Below the pieces are notes generated by a model, which saw nothing but the letters and a program-made list of their open reading frames with translations, was not told the DNA's origin and searched no databases. Below are positions 56,841 through 64,000 of a stretch of 64,000 bases of DNA, piece after piece. Both the position numbers and the translations under genes were made by a program. Origin of the DNA: Chlorobaculum thiosulfatiphilum (lineage in GTDB: Bacteria > Bacteroidota > Chlorobiia > Chlorobiales > Chlorobiaceae); contig NZ_VDCH01000010.1 in assembly GCF_006265165.1 (NCBI RefSeq), positions 1 to 64,000 on the forward strand, in the 5' to 3' direction. Each line of letters opens with the position of its first letter. Position 1 is the stretch's first letter.

Positions 56841-59342
56841 ATGGCAAACGAATACCCCCACATCTTTTTGCACGATGTTCAGCAATCATCAGATTATACA
56901 ACTCCGAGGAGTGGCGGAGGTAATCAGGATAAATTGCCTACAAGGGAACGTCAGGTGCACAGTATTAGATTGCAGGAACAATGGGCGGCAATATGGACAA
57001 GGGCCAGAGAAGAACAGGCATCTCGCATAGCCGTTTCAATGCCAGTTAAAAATGGCGTCTACATCGAATTTGAAGGAGCTGCCGGGTATGAGCTTGTCAC
57101 TAAAAGTCTTGAACATCACACATCGGGTATACGTCTTCTCAACGTCAGAAAAGATTTAGAACAGAAAATCACTCGTGCAACGGTCTTCATTCCTATGGGT
57201 AAGCAGGATTTTTTTCTAAAGAAAATCCTTGAATACGCACAAAAAGAAACGCTAAAAGGTCATCCCAGGCATGACGAACTTATTCGAAGTGTGCAAGACA
57301 TGCGCCTTGCCGTACTGGATTCATTCTGGATCGATAAGCAAGAACTGCTGCCTCAGGGGGAATTGGCTGTTTGGTGCGAAATCTGGCTTCAGGGCGAAGC
57401 TGAGAAAATTGAGAAAAAAGAGATAGAGCAACGTTTCCGGGACATTGCCCTGTTTCTTGGAATCGAAGTGAAAGAGCGTACGCTTCGTTTTCCTGAAAGA
57501 GCTGTACTGCTTGGAAGAACAACACGAGAGCAACTTGTTAATCTGATTGCTTCCAGCCCGGATATTGCGGAATTCAGGAGGGCTAAAGAAACCGCACGTT
57601 TTTTCCTTGAACTGGAGAACAGAGATCAGACGGAATGGGTAGCCGATCTTCGTGCGCGTTTGAGGATAAATCAGGAGCCTAATGTCGCTGTGTGCGTACT
57701 CGATACCGGCGTCAACAATGGCCATGAGCTTCTTGCGTCTGTTCTTGCCGATAAAGATCGCCATGCCGTCAATCCAGATTGGGGACTCAGCGATCACAAT
57801 GGCCACGGCACCTTGATGTCAGGAGTCGTTGCTTTTGGAGACCTGACAGAGGTGCTGCCGGAGAGTTATCAGATTCAGATCAACCATTGTCTTGAATCGG
57901 TAAAGATCCTTCCTCCATACGGCGAAAACGATCCTGATTTGTATGGGTATGTAACTGTTCAGGGTATGAGTTACGCTGCTATTCAAGCTCCTGAAAGGAT
58001 TCGGATCGGTTGTATGGCAGTTACATCTAAAGATTGGCGCGATTTTGGAAAACCCTCTTCGTGGTCTGCCGCGATTGATCAATTTACTTCAGGATATGAT
58101 GACGTCAATCGATGCCTCATGATCGTTTCAGCGGGAAACATCTCGGATTCCGTTGACTGGGAAAGCTATCCTGACAGCAATCTTAATAGTTTCATCCATG
58201 ATCCAGGGCAGTCATGGAACGCACTAACCGTCGGCGCATACACTCAAAAAGCCTTGCTTTCTGATCCTGATTTCGATGGGTATGTTCCATTGGCGGAACC
58301 GGATCAATTGTCTCCGTTCAGCACCACATCACGTACCTGGGAAAGCGAATGGCCTGTCAAGCCTGATATTGTTATGGAAGGGGGCAATCTCGCGAAAGCG
58401 CCAGACGATTTCATAAGTGAATCCGACGATCTATCTCTTCTTTCGACATGTTATCAGCCTACACGGAGGCAGTTCGATAAAATCAACGCGACAAGTGCTG
58501 CTGCCGCCCAGGCTGCCAGAATGGCTGCGCAGTTACAGGTACGTTACCCTAACGCCTGGCCGGAAACTATCCGAGGCTTGATGATCCATTCCGCAGATTG
58601 GCCAGAGGCGTTAAAGCGTCAGTTTATGACAGCAGACCGTCGCGGGGAATACTCTAAAACAGAATATGGAAACCTGTTGCGCATTTGCGGGTATGGTGTT
58701 CCAAGCCTTTCAAAGGCATTGGCATGTGCCTCGAATTCCCTGACACTCATCGCCGAGGCTGAAATTCAGCCATATAAGAAAAAGGATAACAATTCCGGAT
58801 ATGTGACAAATGAAATGCATTTGTACGAGCTTCCTTGGCCTCGTGAAGTTCTGTTAATGATGGAGACGGCACCGGTGAAGTTGCGCATCACGCTTTCCTA
58901 TTTCATAGAACCGGGGCCGGGAGAAGTCGGATGGAAAGATAAGTACCGCTATGCATCCTATGGATTGCGTTTCGACCTTAATAGTCGTGGTGAGAATAAA
59001 GATGAATTTATGAAGCGTCTGAACAAGGCCGTCAGAGATGATGATGAAGACAAACCCGATACGAATAGCGACAGAGACCGGTGGATAATAGGTAAAAAAA
59101 AGCGGGATTTCGGGTCAGTTCAATCCGACATATGGAACGGAACGGCAGTGGATATTGCAACATGCAACCTGGTTGGCGTTTATCCATTAATCGGCTGGTG
59201 GCGGGAGCGCCCACACCTTCAAAGGTGGGATAGAAAGGCTCGGTATTCGCTCATCGTTTCTCTCCATACGCCGGACGAAACAATCGATATTTACACGCCA
59301 GTGGCTACGCAGATTGGTGTTCCTGTGCAGATTCCCGTTTGA
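56841..59342 (+). CDS. Subtilisin-like serine protease, IetS-like
   Basis: An 833-residue S8-family protease without signal peptide, so cytoplasmic. The catalytic triad is complete: Asp288 in CVLDTGVNNGH, His322 in DHNGHGTLMSG and Ser552 in NATSAAAAQAA; the oxyanion Asn is Asn433 in VSAGNIS. The Ser motif reads N-A-T-S-A-A-A where classical subtilisins have G-T-S-M-A-x-P. About 280 residues precede the protease domain and about 260 follow it; both are unlike known subtilisin prodomains and could sense a trigger. Follows the AAA ATPase by six bases and is AT-rich like it. Toxin role is inferred from the IetAS family. Confidence 0.9.
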   Translation: MANEYPHIFLHDVQQSSDYTTPRSGGGNQDKLPTRERQVHSIRLQEQWAAIWTRAREEQASRIAVSMPVKNGVYIEFEGAAGYELVTKSLEHHTSGIRLLNVRKDLEQKITRATVFIPMGKQDFFLKKILEYAQKETLKGHPRHDELIRSVQDMRLAVLDSFWIDKQELLPQGELAVWCEIWLQGEAEKIEKKEIEQRFRDIALFLGIEVKERTLRFPERAVLLGRTTREQLVNLIASSPDIAEFRRAKETARFFLELENRDQTEWVADLRARLRINQEPNVAVCVLDTGVNNGHELLASVLADKDRHAVNPDWGLSDHNGHGTLMSGVVAFGDLTEVLPESYQIQINHCLESVKILPPYGENDPDLYGYVTVQGMSYAAIQAPERIRIGCMAVTSKDWRDFGKPSSWSAAIDQFTSGYDDVNRCLMIVSAGNISDSVDWESYPDSNLNSFIHDPGQSWNALTVGAYTQKALLSDPDFDGYVPLAEPDQLSPFSTTSRTWESEWPVKPDIVMEGGNLAKAPDDFISESDDLSLLSTCYQPTRRQFDKINATSAAAAQAARMAAQLQVRYPNAWPETIRGLMIHSADWPEALKRQFMTADRRGEYSKTEYGNLLRICGYGVPSLSKALACASNSLTLIAEAEIQPYKKKDNNSGYVTNEMHLYELPWPREVLLMMETAPVKLRITLSYFIEPGPGEVGWKDKYRYASYGLRFDLNSRGENKDEFMKRLNKAVRDDDEDKPDTNSDRDRWIIGKKKRDFGSVQSDIWNGTAVDIATCNLVGVYPLIGWWRERPHLQRWDRKARYSLIVSLHTPDETIDIYTPVATQIGVPVQIPV

Positions 59343-59510
59343 TTCACACTGAAGGATTTTGCTACACTTTTCCCCCCATCCGTCCCCCGTCAACCTCGCC
59401 CGCTGACCCTCTTCCTGCGCACTTTTTACACCGCGCAACCGCGATTGTTAATCCAGACCCCGTTCTTTATATTGGCTTTTCTTTATCAATCGTGCGTAAC
59501 GGCCTTTTTC
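59343..59510. other. Intergenic region upstream of secD
   Basis: 168 bases. The frame of secD is open here, but the sequence has no family similarity. It must contain the secDF promoter and the end of the protease transcript; no strong terminator was found. Confidence 0.4.
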
Positions 59511-61370
59511 ATGAAAAACAACCGCTTTAAACTCATTCTCATTGCCGTGGTCGCGCTGGTTTCGGTGTGGTCGATCTGGCCGACTTACCGTGACTATGCC
59601 CTGACACAAAAACTCAAGAGTTTCCATTCCGCCGAAGACAGCCTGAAGTTCGCCATCGATAATCGCGAGGCAATCGAGCAGGCCAAAGACAAAAGCCTGA
59701 AGCTCGGCCTCGACCTCAAAGGTGGTATGCACCTGGTGATGGAGGTCGATATACTCGACCTCGTCGAGCAGAAGGCCTGGAACAAGGACGCGACCTTCAC
59801 CCGCATCATGGCGGACGTCAAAAAGGAGTCCGCCGAGCAGTTCAATGCGAACGTTGTCGATCTGGTGGCCGCCGGGTTCAAAAAGGAGAATATCAGGCTC
59901 AGTCGTTACTTCTACGACATGCGCGACTCCGATCAGGAGATCGTCAACAAGCTCAACGGCGAGGCCAAGGACGCGCTGACGAGGGCCAGGGAGATCATTC
60001 GCAACCGAATCGACCAGTATGGCGTGGCTGAACCGGTGATCCAGACCCAGGGTTCGCAGCGGCTGGTCATCGAGCTGTCGGGCGTGACTGACGAGGCAAG
60101 GGTTCGCCGCCTCCTGATGGGCACGGCGAAGCTCGAATTCAAGCTCGTCAAGGACTCCGAAACGCTGCTTCGCGCCGTTCAGCGCATCGGCTCCACGCCG
60201 CTCGTCGCTCCGGCTGCCAACGCTGTTGCGACAGCTCCAGTCGACTCCTCCGTGACGACCGCGCCGGTTGCCGCTGCGCCTGTGCCAGCCGCGCCAGCTC
60301 CTCAGGCTGCCGCCGCCGGAGTCAAAAAGCTTTCGGATGTGATCGGCATGATGCCGAACGGACAGGTGTTCACGCCGGAGTATGCCCGCGATCAGGTCAC
60401 GGCGGTGCTGAACCGGCCCGACGTGCAGGCCTTGCTGCCGCAGGACACCCAGCTTCTTCTGGCGGCAAAGCCTGAAATGACGGCGAATGGCGAAAAGTAC
60501 TTCCCGATCTATCTCGTCCAGAAAACTCCCGAACTGACCGGCGGCGTGATTACCGAGGCGAAGGCGACCTTCAGCGCGCAGGACAATCAGCCGGAGGTTT
60601 CCATGTCGATGAACGACGAGGGCACGTCGAAATGGGCGCGCATCACCGGAGCCAACATCGGCAAGCAGATCGCCATCGTGCTCGACAGCGCGGTCTATAG
60701 CGCTCCGGTCGTGCAGTCGCGCATTCCGAGCGGCAACTCGGTGATCAACGGAATCGGCGATCTCAACGAAGCCAAGGATCTCGAAATTATCCTGAAAGCG
60801 GGCGCTCTGCCCGCGCCGGTGCGGATTCTCGAAGAGCGCACCGTTGGCCCGTCGCTCGGCGCGGACTACATCCGGGCCGGTATGTATTCGCTGATCTGGG
60901 GCTTCACGGCGGTGGCCATCTTCATGATTCTCTATTATAATAAGGCGGGCATCGCCGCCGACCTGGCCCTCGTGCTCAACATTCTGGTCGTCATCTCCGT
61001 GCTGGCCGGATTCAGCGCAGCCCTCACCCTGCCCGGCATCGCCGGTATCGTGCTGACGATGGGCATGGCCGTTGACGCTAACGTGCTGATTTACGAGCGC
61101 ATCCGCGAGGAGCTTGGCGAGGGCAAGAGCCTTCGCATGGCGATCGACGCCGGTTACAGCCGGGCCTTTTCGTCGATTCTCGACTCTCACGTCACCACGC
61201 TCGCCGCGGCGTTTCTGCTGTATGTTTACGGTGTCGGCCCGATCCAGGGATTTGCCGTTACCCTCATGATCGGCACCGCCGCGAGCCTTTTTACGGCCAT
61301 CGTGGTCACCCGGTCGCTGTTCGACCTGCTGGTCGGCAGCAAGTTCATGAATGAAAAGAGTTTCGGATAA
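59511..61370 (+). CDS. secD: Protein translocase subunit SecD
   Basis: SecD uses the proton gradient with SecF to complete protein export. The 619-residue protein has a first membrane helix ([17 protein letters not shown], residues 8-24), [16 protein letters not shown] near 65 (the SecD D1 motif), a periplasmic domain with an Ala/Pro-rich insert ([12 protein letters not shown] to APQAAAAG, about 230-280), and five C-terminal helices with GPSLGADYI near 448 and [17 protein letters not shown] near 518. ATG 59511 is chosen as the first residue of the membrane helix. It lies 18 bases before secF. Confidence 0.96.
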   Translation: MKNNRFKLILIAVVALVSVWSIWPTYRDYALTQKLKSFHSAEDSLKFAIDNREAIEQAKDKSLKLGLDLKGGMHLVMEVDILDLVEQKAWNKDATFTRIMADVKKESAEQFNANVVDLVAAGFKKENIRLSRYFYDMRDSDQEIVNKLNGEAKDALTRAREIIRNRIDQYGVAEPVIQTQGSQRLVIELSGVTDEARVRRLLMGTAKLEFKLVKDSETLLRAVQRIGSTPLVAPAANAVATAPVDSSVTTAPVAAAPVPAAPAPQAAAAGVKKLSDVIGMMPNGQVFTPEYARDQVTAVLNRPDVQALLPQDTQLLLAAKPEMTANGEKYFPIYLVQKTPELTGGVITEAKATFSAQDNQPEVSMSMNDEGTSKWARITGANIGKQIAIVLDSAVYSAPVVQSRIPSGNSVINGIGDLNEAKDLEIILKAGALPAPVRILEERTVGPSLGADYIRAGMYSLIWGFTAVAIFMILYYNKAGIAADLALVLNILVVISVLAGFSAALTLPGIAGIVLTMGMAVDANVLIYERIREELGEGKSLRMAIDAGYSRAFSSILDSHVTTLAAAFLLYVYGVGPIQGFAVTLMIGTAASLFTAIVVTRSLFDLLVGSKFMNEKSFG

Positions 61371-61388
61371 TTACAAGAATCAGCGGAA

Positions 61389-62315
61389 ATGCGCATTTTT
61401 CAGAAAACAAACTTCAATTTTATCAAGCATCGCAAGATCGCCTATGCGATCTCGACCATACTGCTCGTCGCCGGAATGGTCTCGCTCTTCGTCAGGGGGC
61501 TGAACTACGGCATCGATTTCAAGGGCGGTTCGGAGGTGGTTATCCGTTTCGAAAAGCCGGTCGATGTCGGCGCGGTGCGTGCGATCATGGAACAGGCCGG
61601 AGTGAACGGCTCGGTCAAGCAGTACGGCATGGATCGCGCGTTCCTGCTCAAAACCGATTTTCAGGGCGATACCTCCAAACTGAAAGCGTTGATTTCAAAT
61701 TCGCTCGCTTCTCGCCTGCCGGGCAATCCCTCCCAGATTCTGAGCATTCAGGCGGTCGGGCCGAGCATCGCCTCCGATATGAAGATGTCGGCGCTCAAGG
61801 CGCTCGCCGCAGCGCTTGTCGGCATTCTGCTTTATGTGAGCGTGCGCTTCGAGTTCAAGTTCGCCACGGCGGGCGTCGCGGCTATTTTTCATGACGTGCT
61901 CACCGTGCTCGGCCTGTTCAGCCTGCTCGGCGGCTTGTTCGATTTCATGCCGCTGGAGGTCGATCAGAGCATCATCGCGGCCTTCCTGACCATTGCCGGT
62001 TATTCGATCACCGACACGGTCGTCGTTTATGACCGTATCCGCGAGCGGCTGCGCGGGCAGAAACCATCCGATTACGAACGGATTTTCAACGAGAGCATGA
62101 ACCAGACGCTCTCCCGAACCATCATCACCTCAGGAACCACCATGCTCTCGGTGATCGTGCTCTTCATCTTCGCCGGCCCGGCCATCCGCAGCTTTGCGTT
62201 TGCCATGTTCGCGGGCATTCTGGTTGGAACCTACTCGTCAATTTTCGTCGCCGCGCCGATCGTGTTCGACTGGCAGACCCGCTCGAAGAGTCCCATCAAG
62301 TTCCGGGGCGCCTGA
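61389..62315 (+). CDS. secF: Protein translocase subunit SecF
   Basis: The 308-residue partner of SecD. FVRGLNYGIDFKGGSEVVIRF near residue 35 is the SecF D1 motif; AVGPSIASDM near 122, the SecD/SecF helix motif GYSITDTVVVYDRIRE near 200 and SRTIITSGTTMLSVI near 240 follow. Six membrane helices are visible. Translated from the same transcript as secD. Confidence 0.96.
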   Translation: MRIFQKTNFNFIKHRKIAYAISTILLVAGMVSLFVRGLNYGIDFKGGSEVVIRFEKPVDVGAVRAIMEQAGVNGSVKQYGMDRAFLLKTDFQGDTSKLKALISNSLASRLPGNPSQILSIQAVGPSIASDMKMSALKALAAALVGILLYVSVRFEFKFATAGVAAIFHDVLTVLGLFSLLGGLFDFMPLEVDQSIIAAFLTIAGYSITDTVVVYDRIRERLRGQKPSDYERIFNESMNQTLSRTIITSGTTMLSVIVLFIFAGPAIRSFAFAMFAGILVGTYSSIFVAAPIVFDWQTRSKSPIKFRGA

Positions 62316-62332
62316 TTCGCCCTCTCCCTGCA

Positions 62333-62364
62333 CTCTCTCCGGCTGCCGTCGCCGCCGGAGAGAG
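62333..62364 (+). terminator. GC-rich hairpin after secF
   Basis: CTCTCTCCGGC (62333-62343) pairs with GCCGGAGAGAG (62354-62364) in a perfect 11-bp stem with a 10-base loop, 17 bases after the secF stop. It is followed by TTCCTG rather than a T-run, so it may be an mRNA end stabiliser rather than a true terminator. Confidence 0.6.
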
Positions 62365-62590
62365 TTCCTGAAATCCCGCTTTCTTTTCCCCCGCATACCC
62401 GCTCCGCCTCTTGCCCGTAAAGGAGATTCTCTGTATGTTGCAGCTTCATTGACCGTTGCGGGCCTCGCTGGCAGCATTGGCCAAAGATTCCCGGAGCACG
62501 GATTGTATCGTTCTGCCGGATCATCACGATGGACAGTCGCTCGCCGGTTTCTCGCCGGAGCCTGTCTCCACCAGAAAAATCCTGATCTCT
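62365..62590. other. Intergenic region upstream of surA
   Basis: About 225 bases of GC-rich sequence with no convincing gene. The surA frame is open through part of it, but the sequence is not protein-like before ATG 62591. A promoter for surA is expected here. Confidence 0.4.
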
Positions 62591-63904
62591 ATGAAAAAAG
62601 TATTGTTTGCCGTGCTTGCTGTTTTGATGATCGCCATGACCGGTTTTACCGATGCACCCGCTTCGGCGGGCCTCGATGGAATTTCGGCTATTGTCGGCAA
62701 TGAAATCATTCTCGATTCGGATGTCAAAGAGCAAGAGTTGATGCTGCGTCTTCAGTATGCCGACGCAAAAAACGATCCCCAGCTCAGGAAGAAAATTCTG
62801 GACAATATGATCACCCAGAAAATCATTTTGACCAAAGCGAAAATCGATACCGTCAAGGTCGATGAAAAGAGCGTCGAAGATCAGGCCGCAGTACGCTACA
62901 ATTCGCTTCGCGCCGGTTTTCCTTCGGTGCAGGCAATGGAGTCGCGATTCGGCCTGCCGGTCAATCGCCTGAAACAGCATATTCGTGATGACATCAGGGA
63001 TCAGCAGATGATCGATGCGTTCCGCAGGAAGCACTTCCGCGAGGTGACGGTTTCGTATGACGAGGCGATGGCTTTCTACCAGCAGGAGAAAGGCAAGTTG
63101 CCCGATGCGCCGGAAACGGTTTCGGTGTCTCAGATCATCAAGATGCCGGTGGTCTCCGAGGCTGCAAAGCTGGCGGCGCTCGATAAAATCACGGCGGTTC
63201 AGCAGCAGCTTGCCGCAGGCGGCAGCTTTACCGAGCTTGCCCGCACCTATTCCGACGATCCGGGATCGCGCCAGAAGGGTGGCGACCTGGGCTTCACCCG
63301 CAAAGGCGAGCTGGTGCCTGGTTTCGAAAAAGCGGCCAACGATCTCAAGCCGGGGCAGATTTCCGGCATCGTCGAAAGCCGTTTCGGCTACCATATCATT
63401 CAGTTGATCGGCAAGGATGGCGACCGCATTCACGCCCGGCATATTCTCGCCATGTTCGACAGGAGCAAGACCGATGCGCCCGCGACCCTTGCGCTGCTCA
63501 AATCGATCAGGGAGGATATTCTTTCCGGCAAGACGACGTTCGCCGCGATGGCTGAGAAGTATTCCGACGATCCCGCATCCGCTGCCAATGGCGGGCTGAT
63601 CACATCGGGTGGACGTGCGGGCCTCGAAGTCGCAGGCCTCAGGCCCGAACTTCAGAGAGTCATTGCAAGCCTGAAAAACAAGGGGGAGATCAGTCAGCCG
63701 GAGAAAATTCAGCAGGATAATGGAGCGTCGTTCTACGCCCTGTTCATGCTCAATTCAAGGGAACCCGCGCATGCCCTGACTCTGGAGCGCGATTTTGCGC
63801 GGATCGAAGAGTTGGCGATGAACCGCAAGAGTCAGGAGCAGTTCAACGCCTGGATAGAGTCCCTGAAAAAAGAGGTGATGGTGCAGGTTATGTCAGACAT
63901 CTAA
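62591..63904 (+). CDS. SurA-like periplasmic peptidyl-prolyl isomerase
   Basis: A 437-residue chaperone for outer-membrane proteins. Signal peptide to about residue 26 ([23 protein letters not shown]), an N-terminal SurA domain (residues about 30-170, [15 protein letters not shown] and [16 protein letters not shown]), and two parvulin domains: [10 protein letters not shown]...[26 protein letters not shown] (about 175-270) and [12 protein letters not shown]...[19 protein letters not shown] (about 285-345). Known SurA relatives hold outer-membrane barrels such as those encoded at 47.9-49.6 kb. Its last 12 bases overlap the 3' end of gyrB on the other strand. Confidence 0.93.
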   Translation: MKKVLFAVLAVLMIAMTGFTDAPASAGLDGISAIVGNEIILDSDVKEQELMLRLQYADAKNDPQLRKKILDNMITQKIILTKAKIDTVKVDEKSVEDQAAVRYNSLRAGFPSVQAMESRFGLPVNRLKQHIRDDIRDQQMIDAFRRKHFREVTVSYDEAMAFYQQEKGKLPDAPETVSVSQIIKMPVVSEAAKLAALDKITAVQQQLAAGGSFTELARTYSDDPGSRQKGGDLGFTRKGELVPGFEKAANDLKPGQISGIVESRFGYHIIQLIGKDGDRIHARHILAMFDRSKTDAPATLALLKSIREDILSGKTTFAAMAEKYSDDPASAANGGLITSGGRAGLEVAGLRPELQRVIASLKNKGEISQPEKIQQDNGASFYALFMLNSREPAHALTLERDFARIEELAMNRKSQEQFNAWIESLKKEVMVQVMSDI

Positions 63905-64000
63905 GCGTCTGACATAACGGGCGTTCTTTTCGATGAATTCACGGCGGGGTTCGACCTTGTCACCCATGAGGGTTGAAAAGACCTGGTCGGCCTCCATCGC
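63893..64000 (-). CDS. gyrB: DNA gyrase subunit B, C-terminal fragment (5' part outside window)
   Basis: The last 35 codons of gyrB enter from the right edge. The TOPRIM-end sequence [20 protein letters not shown] is the invariant C-terminus of GyrB. The stop TGA is at 63893-63895, so it overlaps the end of surA by 12 bases in convergent orientation. The start lies outside the window. Confidence 0.92.
   Translation of the reverse strand, partial: AMEADQVFSTLMGDKVEPRREFIEKNARYVRRLDV

Overview
The window is chromosomal DNA of a green sulfur bacterium (Chlorobiaceae), most likely a Chlorobaculum-type genome. This rests on a small periplasmic cytochrome of the c-555 type beside a cytochrome c lipoprotein and a B12-binding radical SAM protein, a GC-rich coding style, weak Shine-Dalgarno sequences, and metal-type KDO-8-phosphate synthase with outer-membrane functions (Gram-negative). 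No rRNA or tRNA gene was seen, so the species cannot be fixed from this window alone. Almost all of the sequence is ordinary housekeeping coding DNA with short intergenic gaps.

Layout. 1-1.8 kb: metallophosphoesterase (runs off the left edge) and prfB, which is read through a programmed +1 frameshift. 2.2-4.8 kb: an AT-richer stand-alone hydrolase with a C-terminal membrane region. 5-10.3 kb: glgE and a treS-maltokinase fusion, i.e. trehalose to maltose to maltose-1-phosphate to alpha-glucan. 10.4-14.6 kb: esterase, mazG (flanked by two copies of one intergenic repeat), SDR, mnmE. 14.6-18 kb: an accessory patch with a pentapeptide-repeat membrane protein, a CIA30-domain protein and a Fic protein, each edged by palindromes. 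18-24.6 kb: methyltransferases, acyl-CoA ligase, Ppx/GppA, prmA, NlpC/P60 lipoprotein. 24.7-28.9 kb: lysC, purM, plsY, gpsA. 29-33.6 kb: sixA, a GH3 hexosaminidase, a ClpB lacking its first half, kdsA and a KdsC-like HAD protein that has lost its nucleophile. 33.7-38.8 kb: an unknown conserved protein, nadK, tyrA, pyrE, ruvX and a pRiA4b-like protein. 39-47.6 kb: Pmp3, glycerophosphodiesterase, a BatD-like protein, proC, SemiSWEET, two cytochromes c, radical SAM protein, TPR protein, class V aminotransferase. 47.9-49.6 kb: two tandem paralogous outer-membrane beta-barrel proteins. 50-55.7 kb: carA, yajC, tsaD, then a MoxR/DUF58/BatD-like operon. 55.8-59.3 kb: an AT-richer AAA ATPase plus subtilisin-like protease pair matching the IetAS defence/toxin-antitoxin architecture. 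59.5-64 kb: secD, secF, surA and the 3' end of gyrB.

Most noteworthy are: the IetAS-like island; the prfB frameshift site that uses UAA instead of the usual UGA; the KdsC-like protein with nucleophile Asp replaced by Ser and other motif losses; a ClpB made only of the second ATPase half; and intergenic repeats, namely a roughly 120-bp inverted-repeat element on both sides of mazG and degenerate arrays with a 9-base period at six loci. Start codons were moved downstream of the longest open frame wherever signal peptides, family alignments or operon spacing favoured it.
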